Source: Hypericum androsaemum (Eukaryota > Streptophyta > Magnoliopsida > Malpighiales > Hypericaceae). From it: a stretch of 64,000 nt of DNA. This document shows positions 1-11,834 of the stretch, piece by piece. The position numbers were made by a program, and so were the translations under genes. Location of the stretch: the NCBI GenBank assembly GCA_963995505.1, contig OZ023185.1, forward strand, positions 15,015,691 through 15,079,690, given 5' to 3'. Under the pieces are notes generated by a model. That model was not told the DNA's origin, did not search any database, and was given only the letters and a program-made list of their open reading frames with translations. Numbering within the stretch: position 1 is the stretch's first letter; each line of letters starts with the position of its first letter.

Positions 1-3000
1 TGGTTGCATTTTTTAGTAAATTTATTTTTTCAATGAATATGAATCTTTACTAAATAGTTGTATATTATATGTTTGATTAAAAGTTTTTTATGTTAACTAT
101 ACTATATCAAATAATATATCAAAAAATTTACAAAATTAATATCTCTTAAAAAATAAATTTCATAAATATAGTAAATAACTAAGTTCTTCACTCATTGAGA
201 CATCAATTTGTAAAATAAGTAATATTAAATTATTACTATTTTTATTTAGAATATTAAATTATTACTCCTTTAATTTAAATAAATAATTTAGATTATTTTA
301 TTTAAGTTTAATTTATAAATTAATTAATTTAACAAAAAAATATAATATACTAAATTGAATTTGCTATCTGCTAGTTGAGTTTACCAAACACATTTTTCAA
401 TCTGCTATCTGCTCCTAATCTACTATCTGCTTTCTGCTCCCAATCTGTTTCGCCAAACATGGCCAATGTATGGGGATATAGAGAAAAGAAAATCTATGAA
501 TGTACGGATGATTAATTTTTGAAATAAAAAAAATTTAAAATCATAAATCGTATTCAAAATTATAAAATAACAACTGCAGCAAATATATTTCTATAAATTT
601 TTTTAGTTGAATTAGAACATATTTTTATCATCTAATTTATACGTTTGATGTAAATCATATGTTTTTATTGCACGATTTGTCCATCTACTGGGTGGAAAAA
701 ATAAAAACAGAGAAAGTTTCTTTTTAAAAGACAAAAGTAGGTCTTTTAAGGTAACATAAAAGTAATTAGACAACTGTATTGCGCGTACGTTGTGTTGGCA
801 CTCTTTCGTAGGTTGTTTAGACAAATGAGAAATTGCAGCGAAAGTCTATAAAAAAGTTTGTGATAATTCCAAGGTTATTGCTCTATTTTCAGTTTTTTAT
901 ATGGCTGTAAAATGTTTATACAATGAGCGAGGTTATCACCAGGCCAATATTAACTAAATATGCAATGGAAATTCTTTTATATAAGTATTTTTTTGCACTT
1001 TTAAAATTTGAACCTGAATTCTCGGAGTCTTAGTTGGATTATCATTCACATCGTTCTTTTATTACTCGAATTAGACCTCACAGACTTTGAAGTGAAGTTA
1101 TAAGAAAGGTCGTCCTATTACACTAATTTTGCAATTAATTTTGGTTATTAGCTGAGGCACATAGTTTACACACACACATATGATGGTCTCTCCTAATTTT
1201 TATTTAAAAATATATAGAATGTAGTTGACTCCGTTTCTGGGAATTGTGGTACCTTCCTGGGTCTATTGAATTTTAATATTGGAACAATTAATTATTCATT
1301 AGATAAAAAACAAATGGGGCTCCGGAGAGGTAGGATGCTGTGTATTGTAAAGGGATATGCCATTGAGAACTTTCGTTAACTAATAAGTTTGCAATATAGA
1401 CACGGTGATAAAAAAAAATGAAGATAAAATAATCTTGGTAACATAATGTGCTGTTACAATAATACTACAATGTCAATTTCAAAATTAACAACTGATTTTA
1501 ATTAAAAAATAGACCTAATTGATTAACTACAGACTAAAATATCAACTATGAGAAATATTGAATTTATTTTTATAGATAAAAAATTATCATTAAAAATTAC
1601 ACGTAAAATAAAATTTGATAATATTTACGTAACTCAACCTTAGTTGTGTTTTTTTTTTGAAGGGGTAATGAGTTGTGTTTGGGGTCTCGCTTTCGGCGGA
1701 AGGACCCAATCGGATACGTCAGATCCCACACTAATCAAAAGGTTATAAAAACAGACTAAAATTTCTTCTCTGAAACAGTAATGTCCTTGGAAAGTCAAGA
1801 TTGGTGTGTCTTTGAAGAGTCGGTGCGAAGCGGCACGTGTCGGTGGTCCACCCATTATACCCATCATAACGATATTATTTTATTCTAAAATAATAATTAA
1901 ATTAAATATTATTTTGCCAGAGTAAAATAAATATATTTGTTTTTTTGGGTAGTGAAATCGATAGATAGATTCGTTATCAATAAATATCCTCTTAAAACGG
2001 ACCTTATGAAATTTTCATTTGAGCATTTAAATCTAAATTTCGAGATTAGCTGGGTAACTCGTAGGATAAATTATAACTACAACACTAAATTTTCGAAATT
2101 TAAAATTCTGCAAGAGCATTTTGGTCACTCCGAAAAATTTGCGTATATTTTTACAAACTATAGAAACCAATTTTTTATAGAATAATTAGTACATGTATAC
2201 CAATTACACATATCTATTTATTTTGTTACTAAAAAAGTTATAACAATGGCGTTTGGAAAAAAAAAGATAGCTGATGGTTCATTCCCATCCGTAGCCGACC
2301 GGTCGTCACATCAAAATCTCCGGAGCTTAAAAAATGCTTTTAGCGAAAATATCAAGCCGCCTACTATTAGTTTCCTATTGACCAAGACAATGAAGGCTCG
2401 TAGTTGGTGACCCAAAAAATGAGGACACGTGGCGACCACTCCAGCATCGTGGAAGAATCTATATCTATCTCGAAATGTGTCCGAGATCTCCAGCTCGGCA
2501 CCAATCACTCTTCTTAAATTTGAACCTGAATTAATCAATTTAATAAATAGATGAATGCATGTAATTTTAAAAAAATCAAATTAAGTATAGATTTATTTTA
2601 ATTAGGTACATTTAAAGTACACATATCTAAGAAGATAAATTTAAATATTTTTTACAATTTATGACCAACTACATCTATTTAGGAAATTGATTACATGTAA
2701 AGTTGTTCAAGTTGGAAATTGATTTCCTTATCAATTCCAGTACAATGCGACAATTGCCGCAAACCAGTCAATTACCAACCACACTGTCCTCTCGCATTCT
2801 CAGGGGAGCAAACTGTGCATGAACGTGTCTTATGGGATCGGACGATTCTTTTGACATTTCAAATTTGGGTGGGATGTATGAGTATGTCAACCAATTATTG
2901 ATTTCCTATTCCAACTTTTGGTTCCATCACCACTGTATTAATTGGGTTGACGCGAAAAGAGTAGATATTTTTTCTCCCCGAAAAAATTCTACACATTCTT

Positions 3001-4400
3001 GTGATTTGAATTAAAATATTTTTATCAATTCTTCTAGGTGCTTGATATTCTAAGACATTTTGACGACTTTAACAATATAACAACCCATCTACACAATGTT
3101 CCGAAATTAACGCATACATGAAATTACTTTTGGAATACTTCTCAATATTATCGGAACGTTCTCGATAGGAATGAAAAGAACAAAGAATTCCAAATATAAG
3201 GAAGGGCCGTACGTGAGGAAGTGTGAAAATGGAGCTCAGATTTTTTAAATAATTAATGTCACGTTCGAGGAGAAAGTAAATGCTCCGTCTATTGTCATCA
3301 ATGGCAGATGTAGTGGCAAGTACGCGAAAACTGATTCCTTTCATTTACAAGTTACAGGGCGTAGCGCAAAAAAGAATTTTGTTAGAAATTTCATGTTCGA
3401 ATTAGAACGTTGTTAAATATATGTTATACATTTTTTTATACCATTTAAAAAATTTATCCGACTCAAAATTATATTAATTAGTATATTAAATTTCCAAACA
3501 TATATAATATCAATTAAAAAGGTTACGGGGCGTGGCATATTGGCATTGGCCGGAAACCTAGAACTCTGGGAGACGAGGGGAAGTGATTACTAACGCAAGA
3601 ACTTCATTAATTATTCTTAATCATTATCTAGACGAATGGCAACAGCCGCTGACCCATATTAATTATGTTTATGGAAAGTAATCATGTAAGCACTTATTCT
3701 TGGGTGGCAGGATAATATATAATTAATCAACTAATTACAAAACCATACGTCTCCTATTATGTGTCCTAGTTAAATTTAATTGCTTAAGCTATCAATGTCA
3801 ACATCCACAGATCCACTTAGCAATGGGCGGCTCCGATTGGTTTTGGCATCATTGGACTCTCCGAAATAGTTTGGAGCATTCCTGTTTTTTCTTGCTTTCG
3901 TTTAATTAGTCGAACCTAATTAGTTGATTACGAGGAAGATGAGTCTAACTTCAGTTTTTCCTAAGAGAGTAAGGGATTTGAGTGTGTCAAACATTACCAT
4001 TATTGGAGTGAAAAATTTATTTATACGTGTAAAAAACTTCACTTAATTATTATCTTAAAGCAAATTAATTTCGTGACATGTTATTCTTCGTTCACGCGAA
4101 AATTTGTTGAAATTATCATAGGTGAGCTTAAACTTGTTTAAGAAGGAATGAAGGATCTATGTTTATCTTATTTTATCCTCAAAGTAGAAGAATAAACTTT
4201 TTGGGCTGGAAGATGTTTCTCTGTTCTTGACATATATTACTAAATAAATAGCCAACTTTCTCACTGTTGAAACGGATAAGAAAATGCATGCTTGTGTTTT
4301 ATATACATTATTTTTAATCATGCGGTGTTACGATTAGCACCCAAATCTTAGCATGCGTTTTCTGCGCGTGTTGCCCAATCTTTCCTTCTGGTTCTCTTTA
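1..4400. other. AT-rich intergenic DNA, no gene recognised
   Basis: No open reading frame here resembles a known plant protein; the ones present are short, lack codon structure and overlap on both strands. Two small items stand out. Around 345-478 a cluster of CTATCTGCT-like motifs ends in GCCAAACATGGCC, which looks like one end of a hAT-type MITE, but I cannot see the matching left end. At 1642-1680 there is a tiny T-tract insertion between direct repeats, listed separately. Otherwise I see nothing in this stretch. Confidence 0.6.
1642..1680 (-). mobile_element. micro-insertion of a LINE-like 3' tail (19 bp)
   Basis: The 10-bp sequence AGTTGTGTTT occurs at 1642-1651 and again at 1671-1680. 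Between the copies are seven T followed by GAAGGGGTAATG. This is the arrangement expected if the last few bases of a polyadenylated transcript were inserted on the minus strand by target-primed reverse transcription. It is one of several such insertions in the window. Confidence 0.5.
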
Positions 4401-4654
4401 GTGAATTTTTTTTAAAAGTGAAATATCATTCACCTTATAAAAATCTCACCGAGGAAAGTCACGCCACAGAGGTTGTAACAAAAGTACCAGATAAAATATA
4501 TCAGGCGCAAAATGATGATATGCAGTATCTGAGTACGTAAATTAAGGTAACGCAAAAAAAATCAAAAATCAAATACACTCCAAGGTTTCACCTATACAAA
4601 TGACGAAGCCAAAAATCGAAATCATGGAGGGTCGAAGGACCGATTAAGTCCTCG

Positions 4655-5581
4655 ACCACAAGCCAACTCTTTAACTTCACGGAGGATAGCAGAGGTGTTG
4701 ACTTCCAAAGAAATTTCTGATTCAATTGCGAGACGCTACACCTGAGCCGACAATATTTCACGAATGCCATCATCGTGAGACTCCAAAACCTCCATAACCG
4801 AGGTAAGGCTAAGCTCCAACACCAGTTTCTTCGGCGATTTAAGCTTCAAATTCAGATTCGCAGCTTCCAAAAGAACAACGGCCTTGCTCTAAAGCTTCCT
4901 AACACGGCTACTAGAGCGGACCGGAGTCAACAGGAACAATCGACTCACTCTGGCCTTCTTTGCCACCCTAACTGCAGACATAGGTTGCAGCGAAGAGGCA
5001 GACGAGGCAGCAACATGATAATGCATTTCAACGGCTGGAAATGGCTGCAAAACAGGCTCCTAATCCTTCACAACAAGATGCTGCGAATCAACAACCAAAA
5101 CGAGATCACCATAAGAGACCATCTCAATGCTGTCATCCTCTAAAATCGGAACAGACCTAGCAAAAGAAGCTAGGCCAGCTGTAGAAGTTGATTCCAAAGC
5201 AGTAAGCTGCTGCTGCGAATTGTTGACAACTTCATTCTCCTCGACATCGACACCAAGGATGTCCTGCACACACGCAGCTGAACCATCCGCAGCAACAACA
5301 GGAACATACAAGTTAACATCAGCAACCTGCATAGCCGCAGAAGCAAGAAGCTCCTCGACATCTAGGTCAAACGGAGCAGGCACGGAAGACAGAAGCTCAG
5401 CATTCACAACGCCGAGATCAGCCAGGGCCGTATCCTCACAGATATCTGCGCAAACCTGCAAAGAAAAAGGGCGAAACCAAAATCCCACTCGAGGAACAAA
5501 CTTCCGCAACATCATCTGAGCAACCATAAAACCAACCAAAAGCAGGGAGTAAAGCATCAAAGCCAAGGATCGCCTCCTCAA
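4655..5581 (-). pseudogene. decayed coding relic, unclassified
   Basis: An open frame of 173 codons (5581 to 5060) reads on, in the same frame, to about 4655 with three further stops, at about 5062, 4893 and 4742. The translated product begins with a hydrophobic segment (about residues 8-25), followed by an acidic, alanine- and valine-rich middle. The downstream part is Lys/Arg/Leu-rich. I do not recognise a domain. The interrupted frame, an A-run on the minus strand near 4407-4415 and the isolated position suggest an old retroelement ORF1-like or retrocopy relic, but this is inference. A real short gene covering only 5060-5581 cannot be excluded. Confidence 0.3.
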
Positions 5582-5699
5582 TCCTAATCAAATAGGACTC
5601 ATTGCCAGAAAGATGTTTCCTTCGGTTATGCGCCAACTTTAGGGCAGAAAGATGTTTCTCTTTCAATGCTTTCCACTGTTAAAGATAGTTGATAGTCCA

Positions 5700-6296
5700 T
5701 TGGTAGTAACTTAAATTTTTTAATGAGATTTTGAATACAAAATTTTTCGAATGATATTATTGTGAGAGACTGAAAATATTCGGACTTAGGTAGACCAGTA
5801 AATAGAAAACAAATTGGCAAAAGGAAGAAGGAAGCTAAAAAGATGAGGGATGGAAAAGGAAGAGTACAGGCTGCAATTTAATTTACTTTTCTCAAAGATA
5901 TTGGGCTTAAGATCTTGAAAGGCAAAAAAGATACGGTTTCGCTTCGGGCCTTCATTCAGAGCGAAGCCCAACTATCAGTTAGGGCTGAGGGGAAAAAATA
6001 TGTAGAATCGATTAGAGAAAACCTACACATATATACGAAAACTACACTACTACTAATAACCGTTTAAAAGAACCATATGAACCGTAATTACATCCGAAAA
6101 TAACACAACTAAAGCTAACAAATTCATATAATCACCACCGAAGTTAGTCCAACAATAAGAGATTTGAATTCATTAAAAAAAAATATTGGTTCGAGCTTTA
6201 CGAATGTAAAAAATACTATTAAAAGAATTATTCCATATAATAGGATCGACAATGCTCGAATCATAACATCAGAAATTTTCCAAAAAAAGCGGTCTA
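5700..6296. other. intergenic, nothing recognised
   Basis: AT-rich sequence between the decayed relic and the 3' end of the NHL-type gene. It should hold that gene's 3' UTR and terminator on the minus strand, but I see no clear polyadenylation signal that I would call. Confidence 0.4.
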
Positions 6297-7004
6297 TTAA
6301 TTAATCCCAACGCTATAGCTATATGAGCTTGACAAAATCCTGACAGGCTTATGGGGCGCCAGGTTATCGATAACCAAGGAACAATTGACATGGACCACGA
6401 CCTCCCTCAACGGGAGATCGTCAACCACAACGGAGACCGGCGCCGTCACCCTCACCAGTAGCGGGATCCTCCCCGTGTCCTTGTTCTCCATCAACGCCTG
6501 CTGCAACCCCGACCCGAACTCACTCTTCCCGGTCAGCGTCACGTCCGTGATCGTCGTGTTCTTGTACGGCTGGTGGTACGCGGGCAGCTGCCCGGAGCAC
6601 AGGGTCGAGTCCTTGTACGACACGATCACGGAGCTGCCCTCCCCGTACGTCATCGAGATGTGATCGTTCGGGTTGTACGCCCTAACGGTGACCACGAACT
6701 CCGTGTACAGGCTCAGGTCCTGCTGCTGGACGTCGAACCTGGAGACCTGGAACTTCTGGACGTCGTACTCGGGGGCCAGCGGGTTCAGGTACGTGTAGAG
6801 AAGGAGCGTGAAGAGGGCGAGGACCGTGACGAGGATGATCCAGAAGCAGAAGAAGCAGCAGATGCACCTGCAGCAGCTCCCGCACCCCGAGCCACGGTGT
6901 TCATCGTACCTCGGGATGTTTCGCCGCTGCGGCGGGGGCCTCGGGTTCTGGGGATTGTCATTGAGCATGACATATTTGGGCTGGTACGTTGAAAGGGGTT
7001 CCAT
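6297..7004 (-). CDS. NDR1/HIN1-like (LEA_2 / NHL family) membrane protein
   Basis: A single-exon gene of 235 aa, the usual length and architecture for the plant NHL family. The N-terminus (1-40) is proline- and charge-rich and cytoplasmic. A cysteine cluster at about 41-53 (GCGSCCRCICC) leads into one transmembrane helix at about 51-73. The LEA_2 domain follows at about 105-205 and includes the family motif NPND at 111-114 followed by ISMTY. NTT (149) and NCS (207) are potential N-glycosylation sites on the outer face. Members are plasma-membrane proteins linked to defence responses and membrane-cell wall contact; the exact role of this one is unknown. GC content is much higher than in the surroundings, as in many intronless plant genes. 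The first Met is used because it precedes the whole conserved architecture. The long opposite-strand frames here are shadows caused by that GC content. Confidence 0.93.
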   Translation of the reverse strand: MEPLSTYQPKYVMLNDNPQNPRPPPQRRNIPRYDEHRGSGCGSCCRCICCFFCFWIILVTVLALFTLLLYTYLNPLAPEYDVQKFQVSRFDVQQQDLSLYTEFVVTVRAYNPNDHISMTYGEGSSVIVSYKDSTLCSGQLPAYHQPYKNTTITDVTLTGKSEFGSGLQQALMENKDTGRIPLLVRVTAPVSVVVDDLPLREVVVHVNCSLVIDNLAPHKPVRILSSSYSYSVGIN

Positions 7005-7875
7005 GAGAGAAGAACATTTGGGGAAAAGGAGAAGAGGGCTCCTGAGGATTTCATTATTGTCACCTAGAGACGTTTCCTAAATTTCCGTACTTGTTTCGGG
7101 GTTTGTTTTAGAATGGTGCTTCTAATTTGAGTAAATCCAACTATCGGTGCTGTTTCGATTGTTTACGGTTTTGACATTATTTCAGTTTTTAGGAATCGAG
7201 CTAGATATCTGTTCACCAACTGAGCCATAAAGTTAGGAAACGAAGATCAAAATATGCGGCTATTTTGACTCTACCACAAGCATATGGATTCATTCGTAAA
7301 AAGTACTTTAGAACCTATAATTGGTTCATTTTCAAAACAAAAAAAAAACTATAATTGGTAAATGTGTGATTTAATTCAAGGAGAGTGCAACTCCTGACGA
7401 GAACAATATCTTAACCCTGCTTTAGAGTAACGGTGCTTAGACGTCACATGTTTGTAGTTGGCAGCTGTTGTTTGGATATGCTTTCGTTCATACATATATT
7501 TTTTTGGCGTGTGATTTTCTGGTGTCCATTGTAATATCCATTGTAATATCCACAAGTAACAACTAATTTAGAGTTAAACACTTTTAGATCTTATTTAAAG
7601 ATTGATTATCTCAATAATATTTCTCCCATTTATTTATGTTCGTACTCGAAACTTCTTTAAGAAAACCAAAATCTCTTTACCACTCAATTTACTCAAACGC
7701 CTTTGGATATGCAAGTGAGATGGCTCATTGAAGAGAACCATCAACCTAGCTAGCTCCACCAAGTTGATGAACTCACAAATCAACTCAACCCTGTGGCTAG
7801 TTAATTGGCCTCAAAGATGCTTCAAAGACATCACCAAGGAACATTAATTGGGTATCAATCCAATAACTAACCAAA
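7005..7875. other. intergenic between two minus-strand genes
   Basis: The left part should hold the promoter and 5' UTR of the NHL-type gene, the right part the 3' UTR of the next gene. I see no convincing TATA box for the NHL gene. A 23-bp micro-insertion at 7315-7359 is listed separately. Confidence 0.5.
7315..7359 (+). mobile_element. micro-insertion of a poly(A) transcript end (23 bp)
   Basis: CTATAATTGGT is found at 7315-7325 and 7349-7359. The 23 bases between are TCATTTTC, AAAAC and a run of A. The 11-bp direct repeats and the A-tail fit insertion of a severely 5'-truncated LINE or SINE end on the plus strand. The 3' end of the large LINE near 59640 also reads TTTTC followed by A, so that family is a possible source. 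Confidence 0.55.
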
Positions 7876-8271
7876 TCAACAAAACCTGTTAACCCGAATA
7901 GGACTAGAAGCAGAAATAGCTGATTGAGAATTGCAAGATCTTAAAGAACCCTTTATCCGGACAAGGGACACCAACTTAACGACAGACGTCTTCAGATCCG
8001 TAGCAACTTTCTTCAATTTCGGAGACGAATTCTCCTTCCTACTCGCGGAGGTCAACTTGTACGTTCTCAGGAAAATCTGCCTCTGTTTGGCCCTTGCACG
8101 CCTGTAGCTGAAAGAAGCAAGGACCATGGCTTGTGGGTCAGTGCTCTTGTTGTGCTTGGAAATGCTTCTCCGGACACGGAGTTCCTGGTCCGGCTCGTCG
8201 AACCGGTCCGGGGACTCGTAGCCGGTGAACCGGCTCAGACTGCTGGTGGTGTTCCGGATCAGGGTGTTCAT
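7876..8271 (-). CDS. small basic plant protein of unknown function
   Basis: A single-exon gene of 131 aa, rich in Arg, Lys and Ser. Two basic blocks stand out: RRARAKQRQIFLRTYKL at 57-73, and a Lys/Val-rich helix-like segment at 85-113 that ends in a Ser/Cys stretch. There is no signal peptide or transmembrane segment. The start is supported by a TATA box on the same strand about 90 bases upstream (8361-8369) and by higher GC and codon regularity than the flanks. It resembles short plant-specific uncharacterised proteins that begin MNTLIRNTT-like and end with a conserved RSCN-ASSP stretch, but I recall no tested function, so none is assigned. Basic charge would allow nuclear localisation; that is only an inference. 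Confidence 0.75.
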   Translation of the reverse strand: MNTLIRNTTSSLSRFTGYESPDRFDEPDQELRVRRSISKHNKSTDPQAMVLASFSYRRARAKQRQIFLRTYKLTSASRKENSSPKLKKVATDLKTSVVKLVSLVRIKGSLRSCNSQSAISASSPIRVNRFC

Positions 8272-8360
8272 GGTTTTGGCTGGTTGTAAGGTGGGGAGAC
8301 TATGAGCATGTACCGAATTATAATGTCTTTTGGTTTGGGTTTGTGACTTTATTTTGGAAA

Positions 8361-8369
8361 GTTTATATA
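8361..8369 (-). promoter_or_regulatory. TATA box of the small basic protein gene
   Basis: On the minus strand the sequence reads CCTATATAAA, about 90 bases upstream of the ATG at 8271. That is a normal plant TATA-to-ATG distance. Confidence 0.6.
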
Positions 8370-8974
8370 GGTGGACTACTTATAGAAATTAATAGTCAAA
8401 ACTTTTATTTGACTCGAAATTGGATACGAATAGCTTAATAAAATATTAGTATAAGAAATTATGGTTGTTTGGTGGCTGTTTCCTTGTATACCCGCATGGT
8501 GCTTATGCTTAATTAGCTCAATTAAATTCCACAAATTTGACTATTCAATGGGGTTAATTGTTGGTTCTCTCGTCTTCTCGAGGTGACAGTGTTTGTCCAT
8601 ACCTAAGAAGTATATGATATTCCCTTCCTCGGCTATTGATTGCCTTAAGAGTCAACCTAAATTTCCTGAATTCTCAATTTTTATACCTTTTTGTATTTTT
8701 TAAATGTATCAGTTGTTACTTTAAAGAAATTTACAAGGAAACTATCGTGATCAGATTAACACGAAATTAGTTTTAACTACTAATTAGTTTTATTTACGGG
8801 GGCGATTCTACTAAATGACAGTTGGGAGGTTCTTATTTCACATTTTAAAAATGTAATTACACTTAAAATGGAACTGGATTTAAGTCTGACATACAATATT
8901 CTGGATCAATCTGATTCACAAATAAATCGATTGCGAGATCGTAATTAATTGTCAATTACACGGCAAAACAAAAA

Positions 8975-9774
8975 GGGCGAGAGGTCGTGCTTGTCTTTTG
9001 AGGGGGATTTTTTTTTCAACTTAAAATTTAATTTTTAATAAAAATATTATTTAATTAATTATTTCACTTATTTTAAATATTATCAACATAACTAGTATAC
9101 TATTTGACGTAATTGGGTATACCATTTGACATAACCAGATATTACCATTTTAACATATCTTCGATTAAATTCATTTGAAAAAATTACAATTAATATTATC
9201 AAATTAATTATTTAACACGACAAACTATTTGACATAATCAGACATACCATTTCAACATATTTTTGATTAATTTCATCTCAAAAAATAATAATTAATATTA
9301 TTTAATTAATTATTTAACATGACATAATCATTTAACATTACCGGGTATATCATTTGACATAACTGTGTCATACCATTTGACATAACCGTGTCATACTATT
9401 TGACATAATCGGATATACTATTTGACATAACCGGGCATATCATTTCAACATATCTTTGATTAAATTTATCTACAAAATCATAATTAATATTATTAAATTA
9501 TTAATTATTAACACGACATACTATTTTACATAATTGGGTATACTATTTGACATATCTAGGTATACTATTTGACATAATCGGTCAACCATTTGACATAAGG
9601 GAGCATACCAGACATAAAAAGTATACCATTTCAACATATCTATGATTAAATTCATTTGAAAAAAAATTATAATTAATATTATCAAATTAATTATTTAACA
9701 CGACACACTATTCGACATAACCGAGTATATCATTTGACATAATCGGGTAAACTCAAAACTCCGCACCTCTCACT
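8975..9774. mobile_element. TIR DNA transposon (R5) filled with ~21-bp tandem repeats
   Basis: The ends are imperfect inverted repeats: GAGAGGTCGTG...TTTTGAG at about 8979-9002 and its complement at 9751-9773. A likely 9-bp target duplication flanks it (AAACAAAAA at 8966 and AAACAACAA at 9775, one mismatch), which suits a Mutator-like element. The body has no ORF. It is made of degenerate copies of a ~21-bp unit, CATTTGACATAACCGGGTAT, interrupted about four times by a ~100-bp AT-rich segment starting CATTTCAACATATCT (about 9145, 9250, 9440 and 9620). It is about 800 bp long. Confidence 0.6.
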
Positions 9775-9785
9775 AAACAACAACA

Positions 9786-10330
9786 CATCACCTTGCATGT
9801 CAACCAATCGTCTTAATTTTGAAAAGTAAAAGAAAATAAAAGAAAACCCATCCCAAAAGAAAACGACCGCCAAAAGGAGATTCGTCGCCAGTAATAGCCC
9901 CGTTTCGTTTCCGGCCAAACAGTTCACGTCATACACGTCGTCGACGCTGGTCAGATGGTTCACGGCGAACCATATCCCCTGGGCGAGCCTTTGCCCGACG
10001 GGAGTGATGTCGTTGTCTGCGAGAGGGAGCGGCGCTACGACTCCTAGGAGATTCTTCATGCGGTTGTTCTCTCGCCGACGCCGGAGATCAACCACTCCCT
10101 GAGACTCCACGGGATCTAGCCTTCCTTACTCGGCGCCCGACAGCAACACCTGATGCCGTTGCACCCGGCGGCGACACCTCTCTTGTCCCGGTTTGGCATC
10201 CACTCTTCGTCCTAGTCCATCCTAACCCGGCCCGACGGTGACGCGAATGAGGCGGCTTCGGATTGGGGGTCGCGGAGGTAGCCAGAGAGCGCCGGGCCCG
10301 GGTTAGGGTTTAAGGACTGACGGCTGACGC
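9786..10330 (-). other. GC-rich segment with a possible 5' exon, unidentified
   Basis: This stretch is sharply GC-richer than its surroundings. On the minus strand an open frame of 126 codons ends at 9730. An internal ATG at about 10044 would give a protein starting MKNLLGVVAPLPLADND, with a hydrophobic stretch (about LLLATNLLLAVVFFW). I do not recognise it. The frame runs directly into the repeat element at 9774, so if it was a gene its 3' part was cut off by that insertion or starts with an unrecognised intron. It could be a promoter plus first exon captured by a transposon. Confidence 0.3.
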
Positions 10331-10472
10331 GTGGGGATGAATTTATTCTGCTATTTCAGGAAGCTTCTGTTGTTGCTGGGAAATGAAATTAATCAAATGA
10401 CGAAAATGCTCCTGCATTAATTTTGTACATGATTTAAAAACTCAATCTAATAACTTTTTTTCTATTTATATT

Positions 10473-10576
10473 GGTCCTCACTCACTTTTCAAGTCGGGAC
10501 TAAAACCCGGTTAGATTGCGATCAACTTCCGAAAGAAAATAAATCATAGTCCCGACTTGAAAAGTGAGTGAGGACC
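10473..10576. repeat. 29-bp perfect inverted repeat at a LINE 5' junction
   Basis: Bases 10473-10501 (GGTCCTCACTCACTTTTC...) are the exact reverse complement of 10548-10576. The left arm lies in the flanking DNA, outside the target-site duplication at 10524-10542. The right arm lies inside the insertion, immediately before the LINE-derived sequence begins. The 46 bases between the arms include the left target duplication. Confidence 0.9.
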
Positions 10577-11834
10577 TTGAAGTCGAGGGGAGTATTTCTC
10601 TGGCTATGACAGCTCTGTTAGAACATTTTGCTTATCAAGAGGATCTTGTTTCACCTGAAAATTCTGAAGAAATGGAGGTTGTATCGGGTGAGCTTGTTTT
10701 TATTACAAAGAATTCAGAATTTGAAGTTGGTCTTTCTGAGGAATTAGAGGAGTGTGATACTCTCGCTTGGAATACTGTTCTAGAGAATTTGGTGCAGCAT
10801 GTCGAGATTTTGGGATGCAATCATGATATTGCAATTTTGGAGAAGGGCTTGATGGTGCTTGATGTAGTTCATGAGCAGTCTCCAGTGCCAAGTACAAATA
10901 ACATGGAGGGGGTTTGTGGTGTAATGATTGAGGAGGTTTCGCCCTCCCAAGATACAGGTCAGGTGTTTTCAAGCCCGATTATAATAGAGCCGTTGACGCC
11001 GGCTTCACATGTGACTGACTCATCGGGCTCTAAGCCTAGGTCAGTATCGGGCAAGAAAAAGGGGCGCAAGAATGGCCCTTCCTCGGCTGAGTTATTGGCA
11101 TCAGTGTCTCCTGAGGATTTGGCAATGGCGGAGGCTAAGAGGGCAGCATATGTTGCAGCGGGCGGGATTTTACCTACTCGCTCATTCGGTTCAAAGGGAT
11201 CCAAGCATAAGGGTTTGAAGACGGGTTTCCTTGGCAAGGGAACCCCAATAATACAGGGACCGTCCCCATCTATTTTGGGCAGCGCCTCTGCTTTACCTAC
11301 TACAGATCCCATGCCTGTCCCAGGTCAAGAGGGCAATGGGGTTGTTGTTTTTTCTGACAACGATGATCCTCCGGACTCGTTGAAGTTCATGGGTTCGATT
11401 ACGTAGAAGATGACGAACAATTGGGCGAACGAGGCGGATTCACATTCGGACCTGGAGGACTCCCATCTACCACCTGCCAAGAACACCCGCTTTCAAGCGA
11501 GGAAGAAGACTGGGACTACCTATGCCAGTAAAGATCTACGTTGGCTGGAGTATGAGGTGGACTTTTGATGCACCGCGGCTGATTTATCATCCTTAGACTA
11601 CCCGTGTTGTGGGTACCCATACACATCATTGGTTCCTTCATCGGCCTCGCTTTCCCTCAAGTTTGTAGGGTCGAGTTCTTCTTTATGGCGATAGGCTTGC
11701 TGTTTTGCGGTTTCCTATTCGGCCTGGGTGTTTAACTTCTCTTCTGTTTCTTTTTCCCCTTCTTGTAACTTTTCCGTTTCTTTGAGTAATAAAGTTTTTT
11801 TTCTCCCAAAAAAAAAACTTCCGAAAGAAAATAA
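10524..11834 (+). mobile_element. 5'-truncated ORF1-only LINE, copy 1
   Basis: Target-site duplication AACTTCCGAAAGAAAATAA at 10524-10542 recurs right after the A-tail, at about 11817-11834. The insertion (10543-11816) contains a 5' filler, the C-terminal half of an ORF1, about 240 bp of 3' UTR with an AATAAAG signal near 11788, and a poly(A) tail. The ORF1 end is followed directly by the 3' UTR, with no reverse-transcriptase ORF. The second copy at 17195-19785 shows the same order, so the lack of ORF2 is a family trait rather than an accident of this copy. Confidence 0.85.
10564..11568 (+). pseudogene. LINE ORF1 C-terminal half, broken
   Basis: The frame 10564-11406 (280 codons) aligns by eye with the C-terminal half of ORF1 in copy 2 (17409-18839, minus): EVSPSQDTGQV, SGKKKGRKNGPSSAELLAS and YVAAGGILPT are shared. 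It stops at a TAG (11404-11406) where copy 2 has an AAG Lys codon; beyond it the same frame continues to the family stop at 11566-11568 (WLEYEVDF end). The N-terminal DUF4283-like part is missing because the element is 5'-truncated. The first codons derive from the inverted flank copy, so the apparent start is not a real start. Such ORF1 proteins are nucleic-acid-binding chaperones of the retrotransposition particle. Confidence 0.8.

Noticed and set aside
345..478. hAT MITE with CTATCTGCT subterminal motifs
   Set aside because: Only one plausible terminus is visible and no target duplication could be paired within the window, so I did not list it as an element of its own.
4199..5665. Target duplication AAGATGTTTCTCT around the 4.6-5.6 kb relic
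   Set aside because: The repeat exists near 4208 and 5649, but no poly(A)/poly(T) tail lies next to the left copy, so it does not bracket a retroelement.
6385..7080. Long plus-strand and alternative minus-strand frames over the NHL gene
   Set aside because: They are shadows of the GC-rich NHL coding sequence. Only the 235-codon frame has the TM and LEA_2 motifs.
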